A program made the position numbers and the translations under genes. Source: Gemmobacter sp. (GTDB taxonomy: Bacteria > Pseudomonadota > Alphaproteobacteria > Rhodobacterales > Rhodobacteraceae). Taken from it: 64,000 nucleotides of DNA. The notes under the pieces were generated by a model that was not told the origin of the DNA, made no database searches, and saw only the letters and a list, made by a program, of their open reading frames with translations. The stretch covers positions 186,001-250,000 of the forward strand of contig NZ_JAUCBS010000009.1 in the NCBI RefSeq assembly GCF_034676705.1. Reading direction: 5' to 3'. Shown piece after piece: positions 53,652-62,307 of this stretch; positions within the stretch are counted from its first letter, which is position 1, and each line of letters begins with the position of its first letter.

Positions 53652-53662
53652 CCTGACCCCGG

Positions 53663-53685
53663 CCGGGGCGCAATCCGCGCCCCGG
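53663..53685 (+). other. GC-rich hairpin after the receptor gene
   Basis: CCGGGGCGC (53663-53671) and GCGCCCCGG (53677-53685) form a perfect 9-bp stem with a 5-nt loop, 12 bp after the receptor stop. A second small stem, GGTCC/GGACC, follows at 53684-53696. This is the third receptor gene here with a hairpin in this position. Confidence 0.6.
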
Positions 53686-53727
53686 TCCGTCGGACCTATC
53701 GGGCGACAGCCCGCTGCGGAAGCCAGC

Positions 53728-54744
53728 ATGTTCGCAACACTTCTCTCGCTGTTCCTGCGCCGGCTTGTCGTCGCAGTTCCCACGCTGTTCGTCGTTTCGG
53801 CGCTGCTGTTCGTCGTGCTGCGCCTGCTGCCGGTCGATCCGGCCGCCATGTCGCTGCCGCCCAACGCCACCAACGAGGAACTGGCTGCCATGCGCACCGC
53901 CATGGGGCTGGACCAGCCGCTGCTGGTGCAGTTCCTGATCTGGCTGGGCCAGATCCTGGGCGGCGATTTCGGCAGCTCGATCGCCTATCGCCTGCCGGTC
54001 TGGCAGCTGATCGCCGACGCGCTGCCCGCCACCATCGAACTGGCCTTCCTGTCGATGATCGTGGCAACCATCGTGGGGCTGGCCGGCGGGCTTGCCGCCT
54101 TTCATTTCCGCGACGGCCCCGGCGAGGCGCTGCTGGATCTGGGGTCGGTCGTGGTGCTGTCGCTGCCCGATTTCCTGTGGGCGCTGCTGCTGATGCTGGT
54201 GCTGGGCGTGTGGCTGAACGCGCTGCCCTTCATGCTGCGGCTGGATGCCGGCATCGAACGGCCGGTCATCACCGGCTTTCTGCTGCTGGACAGCCTGCTG
54301 GCCGGGCGGCTGGATGCCTTTGCCAGCGCGTTGCGGCATATGGTGCTGCCGGTGTTGGCGCTGGGAATTTCGGCGGCGCCGTCGATCATGCGGGTGCTGC
54401 GGTCCAGCCTGCTGGACGTGTATCAGGAAGACTACATCCATCAGGCCCGCCTGCGCGGCCTGTCGGAGCGCCAAGTGCTGCTGCGCCACGGGCTGAAGAA
54501 TGCCATCCTGCCGACGCTCAGCCTGATGGGGGTGCAGTTCGGCTTTCTGTTCGGTGGCACGCTGCTGGTCGAGGTGATCTTTTCCTATCCCGGAATGGGC
54601 AACCTGATGATCGATTCCATCCGCAACGTGGATCTGCCGGTGATCCAGATCGTGGGCCTGACCTATTGCGTCATGGTGCTGCTGATCTCCACCGTGGTGG
54701 ACGCGCTGCATCTGGTGCTGAACCCCAAACTGCGGGCGCGATAG
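53728..54744 (+). CDS. Oligopeptide ABC transporter permease, DppB type
   Basis: Permease of 338 residues with a membrane helix at about 10-32, the LDQPLLVQFLIWLG loop and the EAA loop around DYIHQARLRGLSERQVL (about 235-255), ending LNPKLRAR as usual. A loop of about 30 residues after helix 4 makes it a little longer than the paralogue at 4080. It is 3 bp from the DppC gene. Confidence 0.88.
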   Translation: MFATLLSLFLRRLVVAVPTLFVVSALLFVVLRLLPVDPAAMSLPPNATNEELAAMRTAMGLDQPLLVQFLIWLGQILGGDFGSSIAYRLPVWQLIADALPATIELAFLSMIVATIVGLAGGLAAFHFRDGPGEALLDLGSVVVLSLPDFLWALLLMLVLGVWLNALPFMLRLDAGIERPVITGFLLLDSLLAGRLDAFASALRHMVLPVLALGISAAPSIMRVLRSSLLDVYQEDYIHQARLRGLSERQVLLRHGLKNAILPTLSLMGVQFGFLFGGTLLVEVIFSYPGMGNLMIDSIRNVDLPVIQIVGLTYCVMVLLISTVVDALHLVLNPKLRAR

Positions 54745-54747
54745 GCC

Positions 54748-55605
54748 ATGACTGCACTTCCCCTGTGGCTGCGCAACACCCGCAGCCTGATCGGCCTGAC
54801 AATTCTGGTGCTGGTCTGCGCTGCGGCCCTGCTGGCCCCCGTGCTGGCCCCGCATGATCCCAACGAACAGGATCTGCTGAACACCCTGCTGCCCCCCGTC
54901 TGGGTCGAAGGTGGCGATCCCGCCTTTGTCTTCGGCACCGACAGCCTGGGGCGCGATATCCTGTCCCGGCTGCTGTTCGGCGCACGGGTGGCCATGACGG
55001 TGGCGCTGTCGGCCTCGGTCGGGGCGATGCTGCTGGGCGCGTTCCTGGCGCATGTGGCGGGCTATTTCGGCGGCTGGGTGGATTGGCTGATCGGGCGCAT
55101 CATCGACGTGTGGCTGTCGTTCCCGCCGGTCGTGCTGTCGCTGATCCTGATGGTGGGGCTGGGGTCGGGGCTGTTCAACGTGATCCTGGCCATCATCCTG
55201 GTGGACTGGACGCGGTTCTGCCGCGTGCTGCGGGCCGAGGTGCTGGTGGTGCGGCGGCGCGATTATGTGGCGGCCGCGCGGCTGCTGGGCTTTTCCCACC
55301 TGCGCACCATCCTGCGCGAAATCCTGCCCGCCACGCTGCCGCTGCTGATCACGCTGATGGCACTGGAAATGGGCATCGCCGTGGTGGTCGAGGCGATCCT
55401 GTCGTTCGCCGGCATGAGCGTGGGCAACGAGGTGCCGGCCTGGGGTCAGATGATCGCCGATGCGCGGCAAGATATCTATACCTCGCCCTGGAGCCTGATC
55501 CTGCCGGCCTTTGCGGTGTTCGTCACCGTGTTCGGCTTCAACATTCTGGGTGACGGGCTGCGGCGCAGCCTGGATACCCGCCTGACCCAGACGGAGCGCG
55601 CCTGA
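54748..55605 (+). CDS. Oligopeptide ABC transporter permease, DppC type
   Basis: Permease of 285 residues with the N-terminal OppC_N part and GTDSLGRDILSRLLFG (about 69-84), then helices and the EAA loop around DYVAAARLLGFSHLRTI (about 172-190). It lies between the DppB and fused ATPase genes, 3 bp on each side, so the operon is compact. Confidence 0.88.
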   Translation: MTALPLWLRNTRSLIGLTILVLVCAAALLAPVLAPHDPNEQDLLNTLLPPVWVEGGDPAFVFGTDSLGRDILSRLLFGARVAMTVALSASVGAMLLGAFLAHVAGYFGGWVDWLIGRIIDVWLSFPPVVLSLILMVGLGSGLFNVILAIILVDWTRFCRVLRAEVLVVRRRDYVAAARLLGFSHLRTILREILPATLPLLITLMALEMGIAVVVEAILSFAGMSVGNEVPAWGQMIADARQDIYTSPWSLILPAFAVFVTVFGFNILGDGLRRSLDTRLTQTERA

Positions 55606-55608
55606 GCC

Positions 55609-57429
55609 ATGAGCCTGCTGGACGTCGATCGGCTGACCGTCTCGGTCGGGAATTCCAAGGGCACCTTTACGGTGCTGCACGAACTGACCTTCCGGCTGGA
55701 ACCGGGGCAGGTGCTGGGGCTGGTCGGCGAATCCGGCGCCGGCAAGTCGATGATCGGGCGCACCATCGCGCAGCTGCTGCCCAAGGGGTTCCAGGTCAGC
55801 AACGGCACGCTGGTGTTCGATGGCCAGGACATGCTGGGCATCGACGACAAGCGCCGCCGCGCCCTGCTGGGCCGCGACATCGCCTTTATCCCGCAGGAAC
55901 CGCTTGCGGCGCTGAACCCGGTGCGCACCATCGGCGACCAGATCCGCGAACATCTGGCCCATGTCGCCGCCGGCGAGGGGCGCACCCGGGTGGACGACTG
56001 GCGCGCCACCGCCATCGAGGTGCTGGCATCGGCCCATCTGAACGATCCGGCCGCCCTGCTGGACAAATATCCCCACCAGCTGTCGGGTGGCATGTGCCAG
56101 CGCATCCTGATTGCCATGGCCTTCCTGTCGCGCCCGAAACTGCTGATCGCCGACGAGCCGACAACGGCGCTGGACGTGTCGGTCCAGGCCCGCATCATCG
56201 ACCTGATCAACGAGATGCGGCGCGCGAACGGAACGGCGGTGATCTTCATCACCCACGATCTGCGGCTGGCGCGGCAGATCTGCGATGACGTGCTGGTGCT
56301 TTATGCCGGCAAGCAGGTCGAATTCGGCCCCGGCCCGGCGGTGTTCGATACCCCCGCCCATCCCTATACCCGCGCGCTGCAACTGGCGATCCCGCCGACC
56401 ATGGCCGAACACCGGGGCCTGTTCACCCTGCCCGACCGCATGCCGGGGCTGATGGCGCTGAACGACATGCAGGGCTGCCGCTTTGCCGCGCGCTGCCCGC
56501 TGGCGATGGAGACCTGCCGCACCACGGTGCCGGCGGATGTGGCGGTGGGCGCCGGCCATCGGTCCGCCTGCCTGCGCAGCACCGATACCGGAACGATCCA
56601 ACCCCCCGCCCCGCCCGAACACCGGCAGCGCAGGGCCGGCACGGCGCCGCTGTTCGCGGCGCGCGATCTGTCCAAGCATTATGTCACCCGCGCCCGCCTG
56701 CTGCGCAAACCGGACACGTTCGCGGCCGTCCGCTCGGCCAGCCTCGATCTGGCCGAAGGCGAGTTTCTGGGCATCGTCGGCGAAAGCGGCAGCGGCAAAA
56801 GCACCCTTGCCCGGCTGCTGGTGGGGTTGGAGGGCACGAGTTCCGGCCAGATGACCTTTCAGGGCCGCGACATTTCGGGAATGGATGCGGCCACGGCCGC
56901 CTTTCGCCGGCAGAACATCCAGATGGTGTTCCAGGATCCGCAATCGGCGCTGAACCCCCGCCGGCGGGTCGGCGCCATCGTCACGCAGGCGATGGAGGTG
57001 ATGAACAGCACCGCCACCGACCGCGCCGACCGCGCCGCCGAACTGCTGTCGGAAATCGGCCTGTCGCCGGAAATGGCGGCGCGCTACCCCTCGCAGATGT
57101 CGGGGGGGCAAAAGCAACGGGTGAACATCGCCCGCGCGCTGTGCAACGTGCCGCGCCTGCTGATCGCGGATGAAATCGTCTCGGGGCTGGATGTGTCGGT
57201 TCAGGCGCAGCTGCTGGAGCTGCTGTTGCGCCTGCGGCAGGAACGCGGGCTGTCGATCATCATCATTTCGCACGACCTGTCGGTGGTTCGCTATCTGTGC
57301 GACCGGGTGATGGTGATGTATCGCGGCGAGGTGGTGGAAAGCGGCGCGGTGGACGAGGTGTTTGCCAATCCGCAGGCCGACTACACCCGCAAGCTGCTGG
57401 CGGCGATGCCCGGTGAAACGGTGCTTTAG
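55609..57429 (+). CDS. Fused dual ATP-binding protein of oligopeptide ABC transporter
   Basis: ATPase of 606 residues with two nucleotide-binding domains. Domain 1: Walker A GESGAGKS (40-47), LSGGMCQRI (a Met-Cys variant of GGQ-x-QR) and LLIADEPTTALD, then an oligopeptide-type C-terminal Cys region (CRFAARCPLAMETC) that in relatives may hold an iron-sulfur site. Domain 2: GESGSGKST (about 390), MSGGQKQRV, LLIADEIVSGLD. It is the last gene of the importer operon, and an IS5 scar follows. Confidence 0.87.
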   Translation: MSLLDVDRLTVSVGNSKGTFTVLHELTFRLEPGQVLGLVGESGAGKSMIGRTIAQLLPKGFQVSNGTLVFDGQDMLGIDDKRRRALLGRDIAFIPQEPLAALNPVRTIGDQIREHLAHVAAGEGRTRVDDWRATAIEVLASAHLNDPAALLDKYPHQLSGGMCQRILIAMAFLSRPKLLIADEPTTALDVSVQARIIDLINEMRRANGTAVIFITHDLRLARQICDDVLVLYAGKQVEFGPGPAVFDTPAHPYTRALQLAIPPTMAEHRGLFTLPDRMPGLMALNDMQGCRFAARCPLAMETCRTTVPADVAVGAGHRSACLRSTDTGTIQPPAPPEHRQRRAGTAPLFAARDLSKHYVTRARLLRKPDTFAAVRSASLDLAEGEFLGIVGESGSGKSTLARLLVGLEGTSSGQMTFQGRDISGMDAATAAFRRQNIQMVFQDPQSALNPRRRVGAIVTQAMEVMNSTATDRADRAAELLSEIGLSPEMAARYPSQMSGGQKQRVNIARALCNVPRLLIADEIVSGLDVSVQAQLLELLLRLRQERGLSIIIISHDLSVVRYLCDRVMVMYRGEVVESGAVDEVFANPQADYTRKLLAAMPGETVL

Positions 57430-57445
57430 GTGCTGTGGACATTGA

Positions 57446-57538
57446 CCTGATCCAGAGCGCGATTGCAGCGATTGTGACGACTGCGAGATAATTTCTGGCC
57501 GTTTTCTCGGATCTGGTCGCAACCCTTCGGAATTGCCT
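57446..57538 (-). pseudogene. IS5-family transposase C-terminal scar
   Basis: On the minus strand a short open stretch reads FRRVATRSEKTARNYLAVV then TIAAIALWIR, the very conserved C-terminus of IS5-type DDE transposases (FRRVATRYDKTARNFLA-like). Everything upstream of it is gone and no stop or terminal repeat is visible. It sits in the 322-bp gene-free stretch 57430-57751, between the peptide importer and the NO-response operon. The rest of that stretch holds a perfect 8-bp hairpin (57675-57694) and a half-copy of the NsrR-type palindrome (57635-57644). Confidence 0.65.
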
Positions 57539-57722
57539 GGGTCTTGAGAGCGGGCCTGTGAATGCCACTGGTTCGAAAGAACCGGCGAACGCGGTCGATC
57601 CGGTGTCTTTGTGCAGGGAGGTGGCGACCAAGCGGGTATTTCAGGCGCGGTGCTGGTCATCTGGCTCTCTGGCTGCGGCGCGCTGTCGCGCCGCCTTGCG
57701 GGACAGGATAAACCTGCTAATT

Positions 57723-57737
57723 GGTATTTCAGATACC
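57723..57737 (+). promoter_or_regulatory. Candidate NsrR operator
   Basis: GGTATTTCAGATACC: perfect 5-bp arms around a 5-bp AT-rich centre, 14 bp before the NsrR-like start. GGTATTTCAG occurs again at 57635-57644. NsrR sites in proteobacteria are AT-rich palindromes of similar form, so autoregulation of the whole operon is likely. Confidence 0.6.
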
Positions 57738-57751
57738 GATTGGTTGCGATC

Positions 57752-58177
57752 ATGCGCCTCACTTCTTTCACCGATTACGGCCTGCGCGCCCTGATGCGGA
57801 TCGCCTCGGATCCGTCGCGCGGCTTTTCCACCGCCGAACTGGCGGATGAATTCGGCCTGTCGCGGCATCATCTGGCCAAGATCGTGCAGCGGCTGGCGCA
57901 GGGGGGCATCGTGACCACCCGTCGCGGCGGCGGCGGCGGGGCGATGCTGGCGGTTCCGGCCGAGACGCTGCGCCTTGGCGCCGTGGTGCGGCTGCTGGAA
58001 GAGGGCAGCGCGGGGCTGGTCGATTGCCTGACGCCGGGCGCGCCGGCCTGCACCGTCGACGGACACTGCGGGCTGAAATCGCGCCTGCACCGGGCCGAAG
58101 CCGCCTTCATGGCAGAGCTTGACCGCTCGACCCTGGCCGATATCGCGCTGCACCCTTTGGAGGAAGTGCGATCATGA
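57752..58177 (+). CDS. nsrR: Rrf2-family NO-sensing regulator (NsrR-like)
   Basis: Repressor of 141 residues. The start is ATG 57752 (MRLTSFTDYGLRALM), the classic NsrR opening; longer frames read through the operator. Winged HTH at 1-60 with STAELADEFGLSRHHLAKIV, and three cluster Cys at 92, 100 and 106 (Cys-x7-Cys-x5-Cys) close to the three in NsrR and IscR. The [Fe-S] cluster would be destroyed by nitric oxide, lifting repression. It overlaps the DUF1971 gene (ATGA). NnrS in the same operon supports NsrR over IscR. Confidence 0.83.
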   Translation: MRLTSFTDYGLRALMRIASDPSRGFSTAELADEFGLSRHHLAKIVQRLAQGGIVTTRRGGGGGAMLAVPAETLRLGAVVRLLEEGSAGLVDCLTPGAPACTVDGHCGLKSRLHRAEAAFMAELDRSTLADIALHPLEEVRS

Positions 58178-58470
58178 CCGACTGGCCCGCAGGACTGCAA
58201 CCCTACAAGCGCACGCCCGAATTCACCGAGACCGGCATTCCGCCGGGCCTCTTGCGCGCCCATGCCACCAGACCGGGCACCTGGGCGCAGCTGCATGTGC
58301 TGGAGGGCAGGCTTCGCTTCAGCGATCTGGTGCGGGACCGGCTATTCGACCTTGGCCCCGGCATCCATCCCGTGATCCGCCCCGAAGACCTGCACGAGGT
58401 TGCCGCGCTCGGCCCCGTCCGGTTCTTTGTCGAGTTCTGCCGGCTGGAGGACACTGCCGCCGCGCCCTGA
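58174..58470 (+). CDS. DUF1971 (YeaR/TehB-like) small cupin-type protein
   Basis: Protein of 98 residues. The pattern YKRTPEFTETGIPPGLLRAH, then GTWAQLHVLEGRLRF and the C-terminal RFFVEFCR is that of DUF1971, a family with E. coli YeaR, whose gene is controlled by NsrR and nitrate. The biochemical role is unknown. It is translationally coupled to the NsrR-like gene and followed at 67 bp by the importer receptor. Confidence 0.8.
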   Translation: MTDWPAGLQPYKRTPEFTETGIPPGLLRAHATRPGTWAQLHVLEGRLRFSDLVRDRLFDLGPGIHPVIRPEDLHEVAALGPVRFFVEFCRLEDTAAAP

Positions 58471-58536
58471 ACCCCGCCGCATCCATCCGCCAGCCGTCGT
58501 GCCAGCCCTGTTCACAAACCCCTGAAGGAGGCTTGC

Positions 58537-59529
58537 ATGACCCGTTCCATCCTCTCCCGCCGTTCGCTGCTGATTGCCGGGGCCGCCACCGGCGCCGCCC
58601 TTGCCACACCCGGCATCCTGCGCGCCGCCCCTCTGGCCCGGCTGGCGCTCTATGGTCCGCCCGCCGGGCCGACCATCACCCTGGCCCATGCGGTCGCCTC
58701 GGGCGCACTGAAGGATCTGGCGGGGGATGTCTCGCTGACCGTCTGGCGCAACCCGGATGAGCTGCGCGCCGGGCTGACCTCGGGGGCCATCGACCTGTCG
58801 GTGGTGCCGGTGCAGGCGGCGGCCAACCTCTACAACCGCGGGATGGGGCTGCGGCTGGTCAATGTGATGACCGACGGGTTGATTTCCATTGTGACCGAAG
58901 CGGGCAAGGTGACCGATCTGGCCAGCCTTGAAGGCAAAAGGATCGCGGTGCATTTCGTCAATGACACGCCCGATCTGATCCTGCGCGCACTGCTGGGCCG
59001 CAACGGGCTGGCGGACAAGGTCGAGGTGGTGACCTCGGGCTCCGCCACCGAATCCGCGCAGCTGCTGCTGTCGGGCCAGATCGACGCCGCGCTGCTGACC
59101 GAGCCGGTGGCCTCGGTCGCGGTGATGCGCGGCCAGCAGGCCGGCAAGACCGTGCTGCGCGCCATCGACGTGCAGGCGGAATGGGCCAGGCTGACGGGCC
59201 GCGCCGCCGTGATCCCACAGGCCGGGCTGGCGGTGACCAAGGCGTTTTCGGATGCCAATCCCGATGCCATCGCACCACTGCACGAATTGCTGGCGCAGGT
59301 CGTCGAGGCGGTAAAGGCCGATCCCTCTGCCGCCGCCGCCAATGCCGCCGGCCCGCTGGAACTGCCCGCCCCGGTGCTGGCCGCCTCGATCCCGCATTCG
59401 GCGCTGGTCGCCCGCACGGCAGGATCGGTGCGCGCCGATATCGAGGCGATGCTGGCCCTGATGGCCGAACGCGATGCGGCGATCATCGGCGGCAAGCTGC
59501 CCGATGACGGCTTCTACGCGCTGGCGTGA
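58537..59529 (+). CDS. ABC transporter substrate-binding protein (NMT1/SsuA-like), Tat-exported
   Basis: Receptor of 330 residues. A Tat signal (ILSRRSLLIAG, cleavage near residue 31) is followed by an NMT1/TauA-type fold with RIAVHFVNDTPDLILRAL and SGQIDAALLTEPVAS. Relatives bind sulfonates, taurine, thiamine precursors, nitrate or other small anions; the ligand here is open. GGAGG precedes the ATG. It is read with the permease and ATPase as an importer inside an operon that otherwise encodes NO-response proteins. Confidence 0.83.
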   Translation: MTRSILSRRSLLIAGAATGAALATPGILRAAPLARLALYGPPAGPTITLAHAVASGALKDLAGDVSLTVWRNPDELRAGLTSGAIDLSVVPVQAAANLYNRGMGLRLVNVMTDGLISIVTEAGKVTDLASLEGKRIAVHFVNDTPDLILRALLGRNGLADKVEVVTSGSATESAQLLLSGQIDAALLTEPVASVAVMRGQQAGKTVLRAIDVQAEWARLTGRAAVIPQAGLAVTKAFSDANPDAIAPLHELLAQVVEAVKADPSAAAANAAGPLELPAPVLAASIPHSALVARTAGSVRADIEAMLALMAERDAAIIGGKLPDDGFYALA

Positions 59530-60341
59530 TGCGCGCCGCCGGCCTCGACCGCCTTGCCCGTCTGGGGCGTTTTGTCTGGTCCGGCTGGGCCGGGCTGGCG
59601 GGCCTGTGCCTGCTGGCCGCCGCCTGGCAGGCAGGGCACGAGGCCTATGGCGATTTCATCCTGCCCGCGCCGCTGGCGACCCTGCTGGCGGCGCGGGATC
59701 TGCTGATGGATGGATCCGCCCGCGATCTGCTGGCGCTGACCACGCGGCGCGCGTTGCAGGGATTTGCCGCCTGCGCGCTGATCGGTGGCGCCCTGGGGAT
59801 TGCGGCGGGCTATTCGCCGGCAACCCTGCGGCTCTCGCGCCCGATCCTGACCGTGATCCTTGGCGTGCCGCCCATCGCCTGGATCGTGCTGGCGATGATC
59901 TGGTTCGGCGGTTCGGACACCACGGTCGCCGTCACCATCCTGATTTCCGCCGCCCCCATCGTCTTTGCCGGCAGCGTCGAGGGCGTGGTCACCCGCGACC
60001 GGGGCCTTGACCAGATGGCACAGGTTTTCGGTGCCGGCGCGATCCGCCGCTTTGCCATGGTCGCCGCGCGCCAGATCGCGGCGCATCTTTTGCCGGCGCT
60101 GGTGCTGGCTTTGGGCACTTCCTTCAAGGTGGCGGTGATGGCGGAACTGCTGGCCAATGCCGGCGGCATCGGCGGGGCGCTGGCCCGCTCGCGCGCCATG
60201 CTGGACATCGCGCAGGCTTTGGCCTGGGTCAGCCTGGCCGTCATCGCGCTGATCGTCGTGGAATACGGCCTGATCCGCCCGGTCAAGGGCGAGCTGGAAC
60301 GCTGGCGCGAGGCCGCCGCCCCATGGGGGGTCAAAAGATGA
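59529..60341 (+). CDS. ABC transporter permease (TauC/SsuC-like)
   Basis: Permease of 270 residues, six helices. The EAA loop, around RDRGLDQMAQVFGAGAIRRF (about 160-180), has the diverged form of the SsuC/TauC group. It starts at ATG 59529, overlapping the receptor stop by one base (TGATG); a GTG three bases earlier is possible. It overlaps the ATPase gene by four bases. Confidence 0.84.
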   Translation: MRAAGLDRLARLGRFVWSGWAGLAGLCLLAAAWQAGHEAYGDFILPAPLATLLAARDLLMDGSARDLLALTTRRALQGFAACALIGGALGIAAGYSPATLRLSRPILTVILGVPPIAWIVLAMIWFGGSDTTVAVTILISAAPIVFAGSVEGVVTRDRGLDQMAQVFGAGAIRRFAMVAARQIAAHLLPALVLALGTSFKVAVMAELLANAGGIGGALARSRAMLDIAQALAWVSLAVIALIVVEYGLIRPVKGELERWREAAAPWGVKR

Positions 60342-61087
60342 GCCTGCTGGCGCTGGACGGCATCGGCCATGCCTTCTTCGGCCGCACCGTGCTGGACGGC
60401 ATCACCCTGGATGTGGGGCGAGGCGAGGTGGTCAGCCTGCTGGGTCCGTCCGGTTCGGGCAAATCGACGGTGGCCCATATCGCCGCCGGATTGATCGAGC
60501 CAAGCGAGGGTCGGGTTTCCCGCGCCTATGCACGCCATGCCATGGTCTTTCAGGAGCCGCGCCTGATGCCATGGGCGACCGTGGCGCAGAACATCGGCTT
60601 TCCCTTGCGGCTGGCACGCAGCCCGCGCCGGGGCCGGGCGGCGCAGATCGAGGCGGCGGCGGGCCGCGCCGGCCTGCTGCCCGAGGATCTGCCGAAGTTC
60701 CCGGTCGAGCTGTCGGGCGGGATGCGCCAGCGCACCGCCATCGCGCGGGCGCTGGTGGCGGATCCCGACTTCCTCTATTTCGACGAGCCCTTCACCGCCC
60801 TTGATGTGGCGCTGAAGCGAAGGATGCAGGATCTGGTGATCGCGGCGGCGGCCGAGGGCCGTTTCGGCGCGCTGTTCATCACCCATGACCTGATGGAAGC
60901 AATCCGCATCAGCCACCGCATCCTTGTTCTGGACCGCCACGGGCGCGGCATCGCCGGCGCACGGGGCATCGCCGGCCAACCCGGCGACCGCAGTGATCAG
61001 GCCTGTTTCGATCTGCGCCAGCGGTTTCTGGGCCATGACCCGCTGTTCGCCCATATCCACGACATCGACGAAAGGCAGCGACCATGA
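60338..61087 (+). CDS. ABC transporter ATP-binding protein (TauB/SsuB-like)
   Basis: ATPase of 249 residues: Walker A GPSGSGKST (36-44), VFQEPRLMPWATVAQN Q-loop, LSGGMRQRTAIARAL signature, Walker B FLYFDEPFTALD and switch ITHD. The start is ATG 60338 (ATGA overlap with the permease); the ATG at 60323 would be a longer alternative. It completes the importer and overlaps nnrS by four bases. Confidence 0.87.
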   Translation: MSLLALDGIGHAFFGRTVLDGITLDVGRGEVVSLLGPSGSGKSTVAHIAAGLIEPSEGRVSRAYARHAMVFQEPRLMPWATVAQNIGFPLRLARSPRRGRAAQIEAAAGRAGLLPEDLPKFPVELSGGMRQRTAIARALVADPDFLYFDEPFTALDVALKRRMQDLVIAAAAEGRFGALFITHDLMEAIRISHRILVLDRHGRGIAGARGIAGQPGDRSDQACFDLRQRFLGHDPLFAHIHDIDERQRP

Positions 61088-62307
61088 GTTGCGCCGCACA
61101 TGGACCCGCGCCCGAAAACCGCAGCATCCCCTGGCAACGGGCGCTGTCGGACGAGGGGTTCCGGCTGTTCTTTCCCCTGTCGGCGCTGCATGCGGCGTTG
61201 TGGCCGTTTCTGTGGGTGGCGCTGTGGGGGTTCGATCTGCCGCTGGCAGGCGAGATCGCGCCCGGTGTCTGGCATGCGCATGAGATGATCTTTGGCGCAT
61301 GGGGCGCCGCGCTGATCGGCTTCATGACCACGGCGGCCCCGGAATGGATCGACACGCCCCGCCCGCGTGGGCGGGCGCTGTTCGTGCTGGCCGGGCTGTG
61401 GGCTGTGGGTCGGCTGGCCGGGCTGCTGGGGGCCGGGGCGCTGCTGCCGCTGTCGGCGCTGGCGGATCTGGGATGGATCACCCTGCTGGCGCTTTGGCTG
61501 TGCCGGATGTCATGGCAGCGGCAAAGCACCCGGCTGATCTCGTTCATCTGCTGGATCGCGGCGCTGGCGGTCTGCGGAGCCCTGGCCCGCTGGGCCATGC
61601 TGACCGGCGACGGGCCGATGGCCGCGGATTGGCTGCACCGCGCCGGGTTGGTGTTTCTGGGGCTGCTGGGCCTGGCGCTGGCGCGGATCACGGTGCCGGT
61701 CACCAACCATGTGCTGGACCCGAGCGAGGAGACCTCGCCCTTCCGGCCGCATCCGGGGCGGATGAACCTTGGCCCCGGGCTGGTGGCGCTGGCGCTGCTG
61801 GGGGAACTGGCGGGGCTGTCGCCTGCGGTCAGCGGCTTTCTGTGGATCGCCGCCGGAGCAGGTTACATGGACCGGATGGCCGAAGGCTTTGTGGGGCGTG
61901 AGGTGGTCCGGTCGGAAATCCTCGTCCTGATGGGGGCGGCGGGTTTTGCCGGGCTGGGGCTGATGGGCCTTGGCGCCGCGCGGCTGGGCGCGCCATGGGG
62001 CGAGGTGGCGCCGCTGCATCTGGCGCTGATGGGTGGCCTGGGCCTTGGCGTGCTGGCGGTTTTCGCCATTGCCGGGCGGTTCCATTCCGGGCAGGCGCTG
62101 GGGTTCCACTGGCCGACCCGGCTGGCCTTCGGGCTGGTTGCCCTGTCGGCCCTGCTGCGCGCCTTGCCGGAAATGGGTCTGATCCCCTGGCCGCCCGGTC
62201 CCTTGCATCTGCTGGCGGCCGTATTCTGGGCCGCCGCCTTCGGGCTGTGGCTGTGGGACTTCTGGCCATCGCTGCGCTATCGCGGCATCGGGTCAGAGGC
62301 GCGTTGA
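61084..62307 (+). CDS. nnrS: NnrS family membrane protein
   Basis: Integral membrane protein of 407 residues with about twelve helices. It has the NnrS hallmarks GFRLFFPLSALHAALW (about 22-37) and WHAHEMIFG (about 63-71), whose His residues are thought to bind haem and copper. NnrS eases nitrosative stress in denitrifiers, and its genes are usually controlled by NO-responsive regulators. It is the last gene of the operon and overlaps the ATPase (ATGA). No terminator is seen after it. Confidence 0.88.
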   Translation: MSCAAHGPAPENRSIPWQRALSDEGFRLFFPLSALHAALWPFLWVALWGFDLPLAGEIAPGVWHAHEMIFGAWGAALIGFMTTAAPEWIDTPRPRGRALFVLAGLWAVGRLAGLLGAGALLPLSALADLGWITLLALWLCRMSWQRQSTRLISFICWIAALAVCGALARWAMLTGDGPMAADWLHRAGLVFLGLLGLALARITVPVTNHVLDPSEETSPFRPHPGRMNLGPGLVALALLGELAGLSPAVSGFLWIAAGAGYMDRMAEGFVGREVVRSEILVLMGAAGFAGLGLMGLGAARLGAPWGEVAPLHLALMGGLGLGVLAVFAIAGRFHSGQALGFHWPTRLAFGLVALSALLRALPEMGLIPWPPGPLHLLAAVFWAAAFGLWLWDFWPSLRYRGIGSEAR

